DNA of 64,000 bases from Chitinophaga eiseniae. Lineage in GTDB: Bacteria > Bacteroidota > Bacteroidia > Chitinophagales > Chitinophagaceae. The position numbers and the translations under genes are program-made. A model generated the notes under the pieces. The model saw only the letters and a list, made by a program, of their open reading frames with translations. It was not told where the DNA came from and made no database searches. Location: positions 372,001-436,000 of the forward strand of contig NZ_FUWZ01000001.1 of the NCBI RefSeq assembly GCF_900167135.1, given 5' to 3'. How positions within the stretch are numbered: the first letter of the stretch is position 1; every line of letters starts with the position of its first letter. Positions 52,054 to 62,362 of this stretch are shown here, in pieces.

Positions 52054-52132
52054 AGCGTTGTAGCTCAATGGAAGAGCATCCCACAATTTTTACTTTATCG
52101 GGAAGGACATGAGTTCAATTCTCATCAGCGGT
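52054..52132 (+). pseudogene. Degenerate tRNA-like sequence upstream of tuf
   Basis: It has a D-arm (TAGCTCAATGGAAGAGCA) and a T-arm (ATGAG-TTCAATT-CTCAT) much like those of the tRNA-Thr(GGT) just upstream. The ends pair with one mismatch and one wobble (AGCGTTG with CAGCGGT). The anticodon arm is broken: a 17-nt loop lies between TCCC and GGGA instead of a 7-nt loop. It may be a tRNA pseudogene left by duplication, or a structured leader for tuf. Confidence 0.55.
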
Positions 52133-52207
52133 ACAAGTTTGTAAAAAGCCGTGTTTTAAAAACAACTATCAATACAATCTTTACAAACCATCTAAAAAGA
52201 AAATACA

Positions 52208-53395
52208 ATGGCAAAAGAAACCTTTAAGCGGGATAAACCCCACGTAAACATTGGTACCATCGGCCACGTGGACCACGGTAAAACTACCTTGACTGCTGCC
52301 ATTACCACAATTTTGGCAAACAAGGGTCTGGCAGAGAAAAGAGGCTATGATGAGATCGATGCTGCTCCTGAAGAAAAAGAAAGAGGTATCACTATCAATA
52401 CAGCTCACGTAGAGTATCAGACAGCTAACCGTCACTATGCTCACGTTGACTGCCCTGGTCACGCTGACTATGTGAAAAACATGATCACCGGTGCTGCCCA
52501 GATGGACGGTGCTATCCTGGTGGTTGCCGCTACAGACGGTCCTATGCCACAAACCAGAGAGCACATCCTGCTGGCTCGCCAGGTAGGTGTACCTCGTATC
52601 GTAGTGTTCATGAACAAAGTTGACCTGGTTGACGATGCTGAGCTGCTGGAACTGGTTGAAATCGAAATCCGTGACCTGCTGAGCTCTAACGGCTTCGACG
52701 GTGACAACGTTCCTGTAATCCAGGGTTCTGCTACCGGCGCACTGGCTGGTGACGAAAAATGGGTTGGCGCTATCGAGCAACTGATGGAAGCTGTTGACAC
52801 TTACATTCCGCTGCCTCCCCGTCCGGTTGATCAGGACTTCCTGATGTCCGTAGAAGACGTATTCTCTATCACCGGTCGTGGTACCGTTGCTACAGGTCGT
52901 ATCGAACGCGGTCGTATCAAAGTTGGTGAGAACGTTGAAATCGTAGGTCTGCAGGAAGAACCCCTGAAATCTACTTGTACAGGTGTTGAAATGTTCAAAA
53001 AACTCCTGGACGAAGGTGAAGCTGGTGACAACGCTGGTCTGCTGCTGCGCGGTATTGAGAAAAACCAGATCCGTCGTGGTATGGTTATCTGCAAACCCGG
53101 CTCTATCACTCCGCACACTGAATTCAAATGCGAAGTTTACGTACTGAGCAAAGAAGAAGGTGGCCGTCACACTCCGTTCTTCAACAAATACCGTCCTCAG
53201 TTCTACTTCCGTACAACTGACGTAACTGGTGAAGTTGAACTGCCTGCAGGTGTTGAAATGGTTATGCCTGGTGATAACGTTACACTGACTGTAAAACTGA
53301 TCCAGCCGATCGCGATGGACAAAGGTCTGAAATTCGCTATCCGTGAAGGTGGTCGTACAGTAGGTGCCGGTCAGGTTACTGAAATTATCAAATAA
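52208..53395 (+). CDS. tuf: Elongation factor Tu
   Basis: A 395-residue GTPase that brings aminoacyl-tRNA to the ribosome. G1 'GHVDHGKT' (19-26), '[14 protein letters not shown]' (switch I), '[20 protein letters not shown]' (G3), 'NKVD' (G4) and 'SATGAL' (G5), then domains 2 and 3. The codon use (CTG, GGT, CGT) is that of a highly expressed gene. It follows the tRNA cluster; trnW lies 102 bp downstream. Confidence 0.98.
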   Translation: MAKETFKRDKPHVNIGTIGHVDHGKTTLTAAITTILANKGLAEKRGYDEIDAAPEEKERGITINTAHVEYQTANRHYAHVDCPGHADYVKNMITGAAQMDGAILVVAATDGPMPQTREHILLARQVGVPRIVVFMNKVDLVDDAELLELVEIEIRDLLSSNGFDGDNVPVIQGSATGALAGDEKWVGAIEQLMEAVDTYIPLPPRPVDQDFLMSVEDVFSITGRGTVATGRIERGRIKVGENVEIVGLQEEPLKSTCTGVEMFKKLLDEGEAGDNAGLLLRGIEKNQIRRGMVICKPGSITPHTEFKCEVYVLSKEEGGRHTPFFNKYRPQFYFRTTDVTGEVELPAGVEMVMPGDNVTLTVKLIQPIAMDKGLKFAIREGGRTVGAGQVTEIIK

Positions 53396-53412
53396 GTATT
53401 TCCAAAATACTA

Positions 53413-53493
53413 AAAGCCATTAGCTTCGGCTATTAAATGTCAGGATTTATTGATATATTTGCTGACTGCTGAAAGCTCAAAGCTAATGGCTTT
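53413..53493. repeat. Inverted repeat of the AGCCATTAGC family between tuf and trnW
   Basis: AAAGCCATTAGCTT (53413-53426) pairs perfectly with AAGCTAATGGCTTT (53480-53493). The same AGCCATTAGC core recurs as a hairpin between rpoB and rpoC (62363-62401). A TATATTTG -7 match (53454-53461) inside could start trnW transcription. Confidence 0.75.
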
Positions 53494-53497
53494 ATAC

Positions 53498-53571
53498 ACG
53501 GGTATGGTGCAACGGTAGCATACGGGTCTCCAAAACCTTTGATCTGGGTTCGAATCCTAGTACCCGTGCCA
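53498..53571 (+). tRNA. tRNA-Trp (anticodon CCA)
   Basis: Acceptor ACGGGTA with TACCCGT, discriminator G and encoded CCA. Anticodon loop CTCCAAA gives CCA. T-arm CTGGGTTCGAATCCTAG. Its position between tuf and secE is typical of Bacteroidota. Confidence 0.95.
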
Positions 53572-53580
53572 AGGTTAATT

Positions 53581-53632
53581 AAATGGTTGAATTGTTATTA
53601 TTAAAAAATAGAACAATTCAACCATTTTTAGG
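53581..53632 (+). terminator. Hairpin terminator between trnW and secE
   Basis: A perfect 16-bp stem (53581-53596 with 53612-53627, arm AAATGGTTGAATTGTT), 15-nt loop, then TTA. T-tract is short, so efficiency is uncertain. Confidence 0.7.
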
Positions 53633-53669
53633 CTTTAATCAATTGACCATAAATCGTTAACTTTACAGA

Positions 53670-53867
53670 ATGAATAAGATCAGAAACTACTTCCGCGAGT
53701 CTTATCATGAGTTGGTCTACAAAGTATCCTGGCCTACCTGGCAGGAACTGCAGTCCTCCACCATGATCGTGCTGATAGCAACTATCTTTGTTACAGCGCT
53801 GGTGTGGGGTATGGACGCCGCTTCCAATTTTGTGTTAGCACACTATTATGAAATATTCAAAAAATAA
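53670..53867 (+). CDS. secE: Preprotein translocase subunit SecE
   Basis: A 65-residue single-span protein of the Sec translocon: amphipathic helix 'RNYFRESYHELVYKVSWPTWQELQ' with the conserved KVSWPT block, then a membrane helix 'MIVLIATIFVTALVWGMD'. A -7-like TAACTTTA (53658-53665) lies 4 bp before the ATG. nusG starts 4 bp after its stop. Confidence 0.96.
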   Translation: MNKIRNYFRESYHELVYKVSWPTWQELQSSTMIVLIATIFVTALVWGMDAASNFVLAHYYEIFKK

Positions 53868-53871
53868 ATAA

Positions 53872-54438
53872 ATGGATGCAACCAATATTCCTGCGCAGGA
53901 AACAAAGTGGTATGTACTCCGCGTTGTTAGTGGCAAGGAAAAAAAAGTGAAGGAATACCTGGATATTGAAGTGCGCCGATCTGATTGGGGTAACGTAATC
54001 ACACAGGTATTTCTCCCGGTGGAAAAAGTATATAAAGTGCAGGCCGGTAAAAAAGTAATGCGTGAGAAAAACTTCTATCCCGGTTATGTGATGATTGAAG
54101 CCATCGATGGCAAAATGACCGACGAAGTGATCCAGGCCATCCGTAACGTGTCTGGCGTTATTCACTTCCTGGGTAAGGAAAAACCCATTGCACTCCGTAA
54201 AGCCGAAGTCAACAAAATGTTAGGTAAAGTGGACGAACTGAGCGATCAGGGACTCACCATGAGCGAACCTTTCATCGTCGGCGAAACCATCAAGATCATC
54301 GACGGACCGTTCAACGACTTCAACGGTGTCATCGAAGAAGTGATCGAAGACAAAAAGAAACTGAAAGTAACCGTGAAAATCTTTGGCCGCGCCACCCCTG
54401 TAGAACTGAACTTCATGCAGGTGGAAAAATTAGCATAG
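53872..54438 (+). CDS. nusG: Transcription antitermination factor NusG
   Basis: A 188-residue protein that binds RNA polymerase and couples it to the ribosome. NGN domain ('KWYVLRVVSGKEKKVKEYL', 'NFYPGYVMIEA', 'NVSGVIHFLG') and C-terminal KOW domain ('VGETIKIIDGPFNDFNGVIEEV'). It is unusual that its transcript ends in a strong terminator (54459-54492) and that another gene lies before rplK. Confidence 0.97.
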   Translation: MDATNIPAQETKWYVLRVVSGKEKKVKEYLDIEVRRSDWGNVITQVFLPVEKVYKVQAGKKVMREKNFYPGYVMIEAIDGKMTDEVIQAIRNVSGVIHFLGKEKPIALRKAEVNKMLGKVDELSDQGLTMSEPFIVGETIKIIDGPFNDFNGVIEEVIEDKKKLKVTVKIFGRATPVELNFMQVEKLA

Positions 54439-54458
54439 TTACGGTACCAAATAATTCT

Positions 54459-54492
54459 AAAAAAGCGCTCCGCACCCCGGAGCGCTTTTTTT
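54459..54492 (+). terminator. Intrinsic terminator after nusG
   Basis: AAAAGCGCTCCG (54461-54472) pairs with CGGAGCGCTTTT (54478-54489), loop CACCC, followed by TTTT. It cuts the usual nusG-rplK read-through. Confidence 0.9.
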
Positions 54493-54606
54493 ATGCTGAT
54501 GTTAGAGGGATCACTTTCTGGGCCGCGTCTTCTTCAGGACACTATATGCCAGCTGTCAAACAGCCAATATCCCAAAACCCAAATGATAAAATAACAATAT
54601 AGGAAA

Positions 54607-55797
54607 ATGAAAAAATTGCTTTGCGGTGTGGCCGGCTGCCTCTTCCTGCTGTCTGCCTCAGCCCAGCAACCGGTAAAGAAACCTGCTGTAACGCCTGTAC
54701 CCGCCGTCAACTATACGGCCATACCAGATTCGGTAACGGGTTCCTCCGCCTCCATGGCGGCCTGGCTGGTGTCCCACTGTGAAAACAAGACCGCCATGCT
54801 TCGCTCGCTCTACGCCTGGATGTCTTCCCACATTAATTATGATGTGGTCAATACCTTCCAGCCCGGTTATTATAAAGATACCGCTGACGCGATCAGCAAA
54901 ACCCTGCAGACACGCACCGCTGTCTGCGAAGGATATGCCTCGCTGTATGTGGACGTAGCCCGCCGCGCCGGTATCCCGGCCATGGTGGTGACCGGCTACC
55001 CGCTGGTCAACGGCCGGCCCGATAATGCCAGTCACGCCTGGGTGGCCGTGCAGCCGGATAGCGAATGGAAGATGATAGACCCCACCTGGGGCTCCGGTTC
55101 GGTGAACAATAATAAATACACGCCCCGGCTTACCTGGAGACATTTCCTTGTGGAGCCGCATGAATACCTGAAAACACACGTCCCCTTCGATCCCCTGTTC
55201 CAGTTTTCCGAATACCCGTTGCGGCACGATGAAATCCGCGATGGCAAGTGGAGCGGCGGGACGGACCAGCCGGTGTTTGTGTTCAGGGATACGCTGGCCG
55301 CCTTTAATAAGATGTCTGCACTGGCCAAGTCCGAGAATATGGCTGCCAGGATAGGGCGCTTCGGGGTGACTAACCAGCTGATCTCCGCAGAGCTGACTTT
55401 CCTGACCAACCAGTTGACCGTAGAGCGGCAGAATGCCAGCATTATGGAGCAGAACCGGGTGGCAGACCAGATCAACGAGTGCAGCCGGCTGTATAACCGG
55501 TTGACCAACATCTTTAATGACTATGTAAATTTCCGCAACAAGCAGTTTACCCCTGCCAGGCCGGACCAGGAGATAAGGGAGTGGGTAGACGGGATGTCGC
55601 GGCAGTCGGACGAGGTAGAGAAGAAGGCGCGGCAGCTGACGGTGAAGGACCCAGGCAACCGCCGTGTATTGCGGGAGGTACTGGAGGCCAATACGCAGTT
55701 GAAGCAGCGCATCACCGACGAGCAGGCTTTCGTGGCTAAATATATTAAGACGGGAAAGATGTTCCGGAAGTCACTTTTTTATAAAGTGGGGTTTTAG
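54607..55797 (+). CDS. Exported transglutaminase-like (kyphoscoliosis-type) protein
   Basis: A 396-residue protein with a signal peptide ending 'SASAQQ'. The transglutaminase-like core has a complete Cys-His-Asp triad: Cys107 in 'TAVCEGYASLY', His143 in 'NASHAWVAV' and Asp158 in 'MIDPTWGSG'. This matches the bacterial transglutaminase-like superfamily of proteases and amidases. The C-terminal part is helical, coiled-coil-like and of unknown role. It lies between nusG and rplK with its own terminator-flanked context and no visible partner. Substrate unknown. Confidence 0.85.
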   Translation: MKKLLCGVAGCLFLLSASAQQPVKKPAVTPVPAVNYTAIPDSVTGSSASMAAWLVSHCENKTAMLRSLYAWMSSHINYDVVNTFQPGYYKDTADAISKTLQTRTAVCEGYASLYVDVARRAGIPAMVVTGYPLVNGRPDNASHAWVAVQPDSEWKMIDPTWGSGSVNNNKYTPRLTWRHFLVEPHEYLKTHVPFDPLFQFSEYPLRHDEIRDGKWSGGTDQPVFVFRDTLAAFNKMSALAKSENMAARIGRFGVTNQLISAELTFLTNQLTVERQNASIMEQNRVADQINECSRLYNRLTNIFNDYVNFRNKQFTPARPDQEIREWVDGMSRQSDEVEKKARQLTVKDPGNRRVLREVLEANTQLKQRITDEQAFVAKYIKTGKMFRKSLFYKVGF

Positions 55798-55905
55798 CTG
55801 TACTTTTGCATTCCTCCGGATTATAAGGTTTTTTTAACGGGAATGCAATGGATTTGTAAAAAAAAGGTGACTGGTAGCAAAAAGAGTGCCCAAATTCAAA
55901 TACTT

Positions 55906-55936
55906 TTTGGCATTTTGATATTATTATTTACCTTTG
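55906..55936 (+). promoter_or_regulatory. Promoter of the rplK-rpoC operon
   Basis: TTTG (55906-55909), a 19-bp spacer and TACCTTTG (55929-55936) match the consensus perfectly, 91 bp before the rplK ATG. A second -7 match (TACTTTTG, 55801-55808) lies right after the transglutaminase-like gene. Confidence 0.75.
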
Positions 55937-56027
55937 CATCCCCTTTAAAAGGTTATTTCAGTTCCTTTTAGTTTTGGGAGTTCTCTGTACAGCAGAGGGC
56001 GTTTTAACCAAATTAAACACATAAGAA

Positions 56028-56471
56028 ATGGCAAAAGAGATCGCAACGTACGTGAAATTGCAGGTGAAAGGCGGCCAGGCCAACCCTGCACCTCCGATTG
56101 GTCCTGCACTGGGTTCCAAAGGTGTGAACATCATGGAGTTCTGCAAACAGTTCAATGCCCGCACCCAGGATAAAATGGGTAAAGTATTGCCTGTATTGCT
56201 GACTGTTTACACTGACAAATCATTTGACTTTGTAATTAAGACTCCTCCGGCACCTGTACAGCTGCTGGAAGCTGCTAAAATTCAAGGTGGTTCTAAAGAG
56301 CCTAACCGTAACAAGGTGGGTAAAGTGACCTGGGCACAGGTGGAAGCTATCGCACAGGATAAAATGCCTGATCTGAACTGCTTCACACTGAACAGCGCTA
56401 TGAAAATGGTAGCTGGTACTGCTCGTAGCATGGGTATTACTGTTGAAGGTAAAGCTCCCTGGGAAAACTAA
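56028..56471 (+). CDS. rplK: Ribosomal protein uL11
   Basis: A 147-residue large-subunit protein of the GTPase-associated centre. '[22 protein letters not shown]' start region and '[14 protein letters not shown]' are typical; the C-terminal RNA-binding part has '[17 protein letters not shown]'. It begins the ribosomal protein/RNA polymerase operon; rplA follows after 43 bp. Confidence 0.97.
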   Translation: MAKEIATYVKLQVKGGQANPAPPIGPALGSKGVNIMEFCKQFNARTQDKMGKVLPVLLTVYTDKSFDFVIKTPPAPVQLLEAAKIQGGSKEPNRNKVGKVTWAQVEAIAQDKMPDLNCFTLNSAMKMVAGTARSMGITVEGKAPWEN

Positions 56472-56514
56472 TTGGTTCACCCTGTTAAGGCAGGAACTTT
56501 AAATCATTTTGACA

Positions 56515-57204
56515 ATGGCAACTAAAAAGAGAAAAGTAGCGCAGGCTAAAGTTGATAAAAACAAGGCGTATTCGCTGAAAGAAGCCTCTGCTCTGGTAAA
56601 AGATATCAACTGCACTAAATTCGACAGCTCTGTCGATATACATATCCGCTTAGGCGTTGATCCTAAGAAAGCAGACCAGGCTATCCGTGGTTCCGTAACG
56701 CTTCCCCACGGTACTGGTAAAACTAAGAAAGTTTTAGTACTCTGCACACCTGACAAAGAAGCTGCCGCTAAAGAAGTTGGTGCTGATTTCGTAGGTTTGG
56801 ACGAGTTTATCCAGAAGATTGAAGCTGGCTGGACTGAGATCGATGTGATCATCGCTACTCCGGCTGTAATGCCTAAAATCGGTAAACTGGGTAAAATCCT
56901 GGGTCCCCGCAACCTGATGCCGAACCCGAAAACCGGTACTGTTACCAACGACGTAGCTGCTGCTGTGAACGAGGTGAAAGGTGGTAAAATTACCTTCAAG
57001 GTAGATAAAGCTGGTATCATCCACGCTTCTATCGGTCGCGTATCTTTTGCTGCTGATAAAATCGAACAGAACTCTCAGGAGCTGATCAATGCTATCATCA
57101 AGCTGAAACCAGCTACTGCAAAAGGCACTTACCTGAAAGGTCTGTCCATGGCTTCTACTATGAGCCCTGGTATCGCCATCGACACTAAATCTGTTCAAAA
57201 CTAA
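56515..57204 (+). CDS. rplA: Ribosomal protein uL1
   Basis: A 229-residue protein of the L1 stalk, and usually a translational repressor of its own operon. '[22 protein letters not shown]', '[11 protein letters not shown]' and '[20 protein letters not shown]' (in parts) are its hallmarks. The ATG at 56515 is chosen over a TTG at 56509. Confidence 0.97.
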   Translation: MATKKRKVAQAKVDKNKAYSLKEASALVKDINCTKFDSSVDIHIRLGVDPKKADQAIRGSVTLPHGTGKTKKVLVLCTPDKEAAAKEVGADFVGLDEFIQKIEAGWTEIDVIIATPAVMPKIGKLGKILGPRNLMPNPKTGTVTNDVAAAVNEVKGGKITFKVDKAGIIHASIGRVSFAADKIEQNSQELINAIIKLKPATAKGTYLKGLSMASTMSPGIAIDTKSVQN

Positions 57205-57218
57205 TTGATCACGCGTGT

Positions 57219-57249
57219 GTAGCCTTATCTGCAAGGAGGGGCTTGCTAC
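57219..57249 (+). promoter_or_regulatory. Candidate rplJ leader hairpin (L10-leader-like)
   Basis: In the rplA-rplJ gap, GTAGC (57219-57223) pairs with GCTAC (57245-57249), with further pairing inside. In many bacteria ribosomal protein L10 binds the mRNA here to control itself and L7/L12. The structure is weak, so this is tentative. Confidence 0.3.
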
Positions 57250-57261
57250 AAACGGTAAAAT

Positions 57262-57789
57262 ATGAATAAAGATCAAAAAAATGAAGTGATCGAACTGCTG
57301 AAAAGTAAGTTCTCTCAATATAACAACTTCTACATCACTAACACCGAATCATTAACGGTAGCGCAGGTTAACGACCTGAGGAAGACTTGCTTTGACAAGC
57401 AGGTGGAAATGAAGGTGGCTAAAAACACCCTGATCCGTAAAGCACTGGAATCTCTGGACAGCGAGAAATATGCCGGTATTTTCGATTCTCTGCACGGTGT
57501 AACCGCCCTGATGTTCTCTGACAGCCCGAAAGAGCCGGCCCTGATCATCTCCAGCTTCCGTAAAGCGAACGCTAAACTGGAAAAACCAGTACTGAAAGCA
57601 GCATTCGTAGCTGACGAAATCTTCATCGGCGACAACCAGCTGACTGCCCTGACCAACATCAAGACCAAGAACGAGCTCATCGGCGAAGTTATCGGTCTGT
57701 TGCAATCCCCTGCAAAACGCGTTATCGCTGCTTTGCTGGAAAAAGGCAAGAAAGAAGGCGCAGTGGAAGAAGCTCCTGCTGCAGAATAA
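57262..57789 (+). CDS. rplJ: Ribosomal protein uL10
   Basis: A 175-residue protein that anchors L7/L12 dimers to the stalk base. 'FYITNTESLTVAQVNDLRKTCF', 'MKVAKNTLIRKAL' and 'LLQSPAKRVIAALLEKGKKEG' are typical, ending in an acidic tail. Confidence 0.96.
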   Translation: MNKDQKNEVIELLKSKFSQYNNFYITNTESLTVAQVNDLRKTCFDKQVEMKVAKNTLIRKALESLDSEKYAGIFDSLHGVTALMFSDSPKEPALIISSFRKANAKLEKPVLKAAFVADEIFIGDNQLTALTNIKTKNELIGEVIGLLQSPAKRVIAALLEKGKKEGAVEEAPAAE

Positions 57790-57952
57790 TTGGAATTTGT
57801 GGATTTACGGATTTAGAAATTTTGGAATTTATTCCTCCGTTTAAATCAAAAAATCAAAAAATCCGAAAATCAGAAAATTCCTACATAACAATGGCTTCCA
57901 AGTCACAATATAATTAACAAACTTTACAAACATTACATTAAAACATTATAAA
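57790..57952. repeat. A/T-rich inverted repeat between rplJ and rplL
   Basis: GGAATTTGTGGATTTACGGA at 57792 onwards is roughly inverted at 57846-57882 (units like AAATCCGAAAATCAG), with about three-quarters match over 39 bp. The units AAATC/GATTT repeat. It may form a long imperfect stem in the operon mRNA, which could help set the L10:L12 ratio. No gene. Confidence 0.5.
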
Positions 57953-58324
57953 ATGGCAGACGTAAAAGCATTAGCCGAACAATTAGTAGGTTTAACTGTT
58001 AAGGAAGTACAAGAACTCGCAGACGTACTGAAAAACGAGTACGGCATTGAACCAGCAGCTGCTGCAGTAGTAGTTGCAGCCGGCGACGGTGGTGGTGCAG
58101 CAGTTGAAGAAAAAACTGCTTTCAACGTAGTGCTGAAATCTGCAGGTGCTTCCAAACTGAACGTTGTTAAGGTTGTAAAAGACCTGACCGGTCTGGGTCT
58201 GAAAGAAGCGAAAGAACTGGTTGACGGCGCTCCTAAATCTGTGAAAGAAGGCGTTAGCAAAGCAGAAGCTGAAGATCTGAAAGCTAAGCTGACTGAAGCA
58301 GGTGCTGAAGTTGAAATTCAGTAA
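57953..58324 (+). CDS. rplL: Ribosomal protein bL12 (L7/L12)
   Basis: A 123-residue stalk protein that recruits translation GTPases. N-terminal dimer domain ('[21 protein letters not shown]'), an Ala/Gly hinge ('[16 protein letters not shown]') and a C-terminal domain with '[20 protein letters not shown]' and '[20 protein letters not shown]'. Confidence 0.97.
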   Translation: MADVKALAEQLVGLTVKEVQELADVLKNEYGIEPAAAAVVVAAGDGGGAAVEEKTAFNVVLKSAGASKLNVVKVVKDLTGLGLKEAKELVDGAPKSVKEGVSKAEAEDLKAKLTEAGAEVEIQ

Positions 58325-58351
58325 TTCTTTGCTTAGTATACATCTTTTAAA

Positions 58352-58380
58352 GGTCAAAAGTGCCCATGGTACTTTTGGCC
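58352..58380 (+). terminator. Hairpin between rplL and rpoB, possible attenuator
   Basis: GGTCAAAAGT (58352-58361) pairs with ACTTTTGGCC (58371-58380) with one wobble, 9-nt loop, then TTATT. The T-tract is weak, consistent with partial termination between ribosomal protein and polymerase genes, as in E. coli. Confidence 0.45.
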
Positions 58381-58533
58381 TTATTCCCTTTGGGAAAGTG
58401 TCTTTTTCAGAGAGTCAAAACGGGGAATCACCCAGGGTGACTTTGACCAGGTGCAGAAGGCATGTCTAAAATCAGGATGAATATTGGCAAAGAAATCTTA
58501 ATTTCCCTAATTCTTACAAAGTCATATAACTGC

Positions 58534-58541
58534 TAACTTCG
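58534..58541 (+). promoter_or_regulatory. Near-consensus -7 element of rpoB
   Basis: TAACTTCG differs from TAnnTTTG at one base and ends 3 bp before the rpoB ATG (58545). It could give a leaderless rpoB transcript in addition to read-through from rplK. Confidence 0.3.
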
Positions 58542-58544
58542 AAT

Positions 58545-61500
58545 ATGTCTCTAAAAAAAGCCCAAACAAACGAAAGAGTAAATTTTGGAAAGATCAAACA
58601 AGTTACTGAGACACCGGATCTGTTGGCTATCCAAATCCAATCTTTCAAGGATTTCTTCCAATTAGAAACCACACCAGACAAACGAAATAACGAAGGCCTT
58701 TTTAAAGTATTTAAGGAGAACTTCCCGATTACAGATACCCGCAATATCTTCAATCTGGAGTTCCTTGATTATTTCGTAGACCCTCCGCGCTATACCATTG
58801 AGGAGTGTATTGAACGTGGGCTTACTTATTCCGTACCGTTGAAGGCGAAACTGCGTCTCAGCTGTAATGATGAGGAGCATGTGGATTTCCAGACAATTGT
58901 GCAGGACGTGTTCTTAGGTAACATTCCCTACATGACCCCAAGAGGTACTTTCGTTATTAATGGTGCTGAGCGCGTAGTTGTTTCCCAGCTGCACCGCTCT
59001 CCTGGTGTATTCTTTGGTCAGTCTGTTCACCCGAACGGAACCAAGATCTACTCTGCAAGAGTGATCCCGTTCAAAGGGGCCTGGATGGAGTTTGCAACCG
59101 ACATCAACAATGTGATGTATGCTTACATTGACCGTAAGAAGAAATTCCCTGTTACCACCCTGCTGCGTGCCATCGGTTATGAAACCGATAAGGACATCCT
59201 GCAGCTGTTTGGTATGGCTGATGAAGTAAAAGCAGACAAGAAAAGTCTTGATAAATACGCCGGCAAAAAGCTGGCTGCCCGCGTTTTAAGAAGCTGGGTG
59301 GAAGACTTTGTGGATGAGGACACCGGTGAAGTGGTAAGTATCGAGCGTAACGAGATTATGCTCGAGCGTGACAGCATTCTGGACGAAGCGAACATCGAGA
59401 CCATCGTAGATATGGGTCTGAAAAGCGTATTCGTACAGAAAGAAGAGGTGAGCGGCGATTTCTCCATCATCTACAACACATTAAATAAGGATACATCCAA
59501 CTCCGAGCTGGAAGCCGTTCAGCACATCTACCGCCAACTGCGCGGTGCCGATGCGCCGGATGATGAAACAGCAAGGGGTATCATCGATAAATTATTCTTC
59601 TCCGACAAACGTTATGACCTCGGAGACGTAGGCCGTTACAAAATCAACCGGAAACTGGGTCTGTCTACTCCGCTGGACATGAAAGTGCTGACGAAAGACG
59701 ACATCATTTCCATCATCAAATACCTGGTACAACTCACCAATGGTAAAGCAGAGATCGACGATATCGATCACCTGAGCAACCGTCGTGTACGTACCGTGGG
59801 AGAACAGCTGTACGCTCAGTTCGGCGTAGGTCTGGCCCGTATGGCCCGTACCATCCGCGAACGTATGAACGTCCGCGACAACGAGGTGTTTACGCCGGTA
59901 GACCTGATCAATGCGAGGACCCTGTCTTCCGTGATCAACTCCTTCTTCGGTACCTCCCAGCTGTCACAGTTCCTCGACCAAACCAACCCGCTGTCTGAGA
60001 TCACGCATAAACGCCGTATCTCCGCCCTCGGTCCCGGTGGTCTGAGCCGTGAAAGAGCAGGCTTTGAGGTGCGTGACGTTCACTACAGCCACTACGGCCG
60101 TCTGTGTACCATCGAAACACCGGAAGGCCCGAACATCGGTCTGATTTCCACCCTTTGCGTACACGCGAAGGTGAATGAAATGGGCTTCATCGAAACACCT
60201 TACCGTAAAGTAAACGCGGGCAAGGTAGACATGGTGAAAGTAGAGTTCCTGAGCGCTGAAGAAGAAGATACCGTGAAGATCGCGCAGGCCAACGCTCCGC
60301 TGGATGACAAAGGCAACTTCCTCAACGATAAAGTAAAATCCCGCGAAACCGGCGACTTCCCGATCCTGGACAAACAGGACGTGGAGTTCATGGACGTAGC
60401 GCCTAACCAGATCGTAGGTCTGAGTGCTTCCCTGATTCCGTTCCTCGAACATGATGACGCCAACCGTGCGTTGATGGGATCAAACATGCAACGTCAGGCC
60501 GTGCCACTGCTGAACCCGGAAGTACCTATCGTAGGTACCGGCCTCGAAGCAAAGGCAGCACGCGACTCCCGCCTGCAAATCACTGCAGAAGGCAAGGGCG
60601 TGATCGAATTCGTGGACGCCAAGGAAATCCATGTTCGTTACGAGCGTGACGAACTGCAGAAACTGGTGAGCTTCGAAGACGACCTGGTGATCTATAACCT
60701 GACCAAATTCGTTAAAACGAACCAGAGTACCTGTATCAACCTCAGACCTTGCGTGAAGAAAGGTCAGCGCGTGGAAATAGGCGACTTCCTCACGGAAGGT
60801 TACGCTACCCGCGGCGGTGAACTGGCGCTGGGCCGTAACATGAAAGTGGCGTTCATGCCATGGAAAGGTTACAACTTTGAGGATGCGATCGTAATCTCTG
60901 AACGTGTAGCACGTGAAGACCTCTTTACCTCCATCCACATCGACGAATACGAACTGGAAGTACGTGACACCAAACTGGGTGAAGAAGAGCTGACCCCGGA
61001 TATCCCGAACGTGAGCGAAGAGGCTACGAAAGACCTCGACCAGAACGGTATCATCCGTGTGGGCGCCCACATCAAGGAAGGTGACATCCTGATCGGTAAA
61101 ATCACTCCGCGTGGTGAATCTGATCCTTCTCCGGAAGAGAAACTCCTCAGAGCGATCTTCGGTGACAAGGCATCTGATGCGAAAGACGCTTCCCTGAAAG
61201 CACCTCCGTCCACAGAAGGCGTGGTGATCGACAAGAAGCTGTTCAGCCGCGCTAAGAAAGATAAAAACTCCAAGACCCGTGAAAAAGCGGCGATTGAGAA
61301 ACTGGAAAAAATACACCAGAAAAATACAGAGGACCTGCTGGAAGTACTGATGAGCAAACTGCTGGTATTGCTGAAAGACAAAGTGTCTCAGGGCGTTACC
61401 AACACTTACGGTGAAGTGCTGATCTCCAAAGGTTCCAAGTTCTCCCAGAAGAACCTGGTGAATGTTGATTTCATGAACGTGAACCCGCTGGGCTGGACTA

Positions 61501-62354
61501 CCGACGAGGTGACCAACGACCAGATCAACACCCTGCTGCACAACTACAACATCAAGTACAACGAAGAGCTGGGCCGTTACAAACGTGAGAAATTCAATAT
61601 CTCCATCGGTGACGAACTGCCTGCCGGCGTACTGAAACTGGCGAAGGTTTACCTGGCCAGCAAACGTAAGCTGAAAGTAGGGGATAAGATGGCGGGCCGC
61701 CACGGTAACAAGGGTATCGTTGCCAAGATCGTGCGTGACGAAGACATGCCGTTCCTGGAAGACGGTACACCGCTGGACATCGTACTGAACCCGCTGGGCG
61801 TACCTTCCCGTATGAACCTCGGACAGATCTACGAAACCGTACTGGGCTGGGCAGGTCTGAAATTGGGCGTACGTTTCGCTACCCCGATCTTTGACGGTGC
61901 TACTACCGAAGAAATAGCCAAATATATCAACGACGCAGGACTGCCGAGCTTTGGCCACACTTACCTGTATGATGGTGAAACCGGCGACCGCTTCCACCAG
62001 AAAGCAACCGTGGGTGTGATCTACATGCTCAAACTGAGCCACATGGTGGACGACAAAATGCACGCCCGTTCTATCGGACCGTACAGCCTCATCACGCAAC
62101 AGCCGCTGGGTGGTAAAGCCCAATTCGGTGGTCAGCGTTTTGGTGAGATGGAGGTGTGGGCACTGGAAGCTTACGGTGCAGCCAACATTCTGCAGGAACT
62201 GCTTACCATCAAATCCGATGATATCGTTGGCCGTGCCAAAGCATATGAATCTATCGTAAAAGGTGACAACATCCCGAAAGCCGGTGTACCTGAATCCTTC
62301 AACGTATTGATCCATGAATTGCGTGGCCTGGGTCTGGATCTGAAATTTGACTAA
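58545..62354 (+). CDS. rpoB: RNA polymerase subunit beta
   Basis: A 1269-residue core subunit. '[24 protein letters not shown]' (in part), the rifampicin region '[25 protein letters not shown]' (in part) with normal residues, '[19 protein letters not shown]' and the conserved '[12 protein letters not shown]' and '[20 protein letters not shown]'. It has the length and order of Bacteroidota RpoB. rpoC follows after a repeat-rich gap of 121 bp. Confidence 0.98.
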   Translation: MSLKKAQTNERVNFGKIKQVTETPDLLAIQIQSFKDFFQLETTPDKRNNEGLFKVFKENFPITDTRNIFNLEFLDYFVDPPRYTIEECIERGLTYSVPLKAKLRLSCNDEEHVDFQTIVQDVFLGNIPYMTPRGTFVINGAERVVVSQLHRSPGVFFGQSVHPNGTKIYSARVIPFKGAWMEFATDINNVMYAYIDRKKKFPVTTLLRAIGYETDKDILQLFGMADEVKADKKSLDKYAGKKLAARVLRSWVEDFVDEDTGEVVSIERNEIMLERDSILDEANIETIVDMGLKSVFVQKEEVSGDFSIIYNTLNKDTSNSELEAVQHIYRQLRGADAPDDETARGIIDKLFFSDKRYDLGDVGRYKINRKLGLSTPLDMKVLTKDDIISIIKYLVQLTNGKAEIDDIDHLSNRRVRTVGEQLYAQFGVGLARMARTIRERMNVRDNEVFTPVDLINARTLSSVINSFFGTSQLSQFLDQTNPLSEITHKRRISALGPGGLSRERAGFEVRDVHYSHYGRLCTIETPEGPNIGLISTLCVHAKVNEMGFIETPYRKVNAGKVDMVKVEFLSAEEEDTVKIAQANAPLDDKGNFLNDKVKSRETGDFPILDKQDVEFMDVAPNQIVGLSASLIPFLEHDDANRALMGSNMQRQAVPLLNPEVPIVGTGLEAKAARDSRLQITAEGKGVIEFVDAKEIHVRYERDELQKLVSFEDDLVIYNLTKFVKTNQSTCINLRPCVKKGQRVEIGDFLTEGYATRGGELALGRNMKVAFMPWKGYNFEDAIVISERVAREDLFTSIHIDEYELEVRDTKLGEEELTPDIPNVSEEATKDLDQNGIIRVGAHIKEGDILIGKITPRGESDPSPEEKLLRAIFGDKASDAKDASLKAPPSTEGVVIDKKLFSRAKKDKNSKTREKAAIEKLEKIHQKNTEDLLEVLMSKLLVLLKDKVSQGVTNTYGEVLISKGSKFSQKNLVNVDFMNVNPLGWTTDEVTNDQINTLLHNYNIKYNEELGRYKREKFNISIGDELPAGVLKLAKVYLASKRKLKVGDKMAGRHGNKGIVAKIVRDEDMPFLEDGTPLDIVLNPLGVPSRMNLGQIYETVLGWAGLKLGVRFATPIFDGATTEEIAKYINDAGLPSFGHTYLYDGETGDRFHQKATVGVIYMLKLSHMVDDKMHARSIGPYSLITQQPLGGKAQFGGQRFGEMEVWALEAYGAANILQELLTIKSDDIVGRAKAYESIVKGDNIPKAGVPESFNVLIHELRGLGLDLKFD

Positions 62355-62362
62355 GAGCTTTT

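Noticed and set aside
60480..62315. 611-residue frame on the minus strand inside rpoB
   Set aside because: It is a mirror of the strongly biased rpoB codons; no motif or known family, and rpoB is certain. Similar long antisense frames in susC (34400-35647), dnaE (43287-44696) and the 2106-2903 methyltransferase gene are rejected for the same reason.
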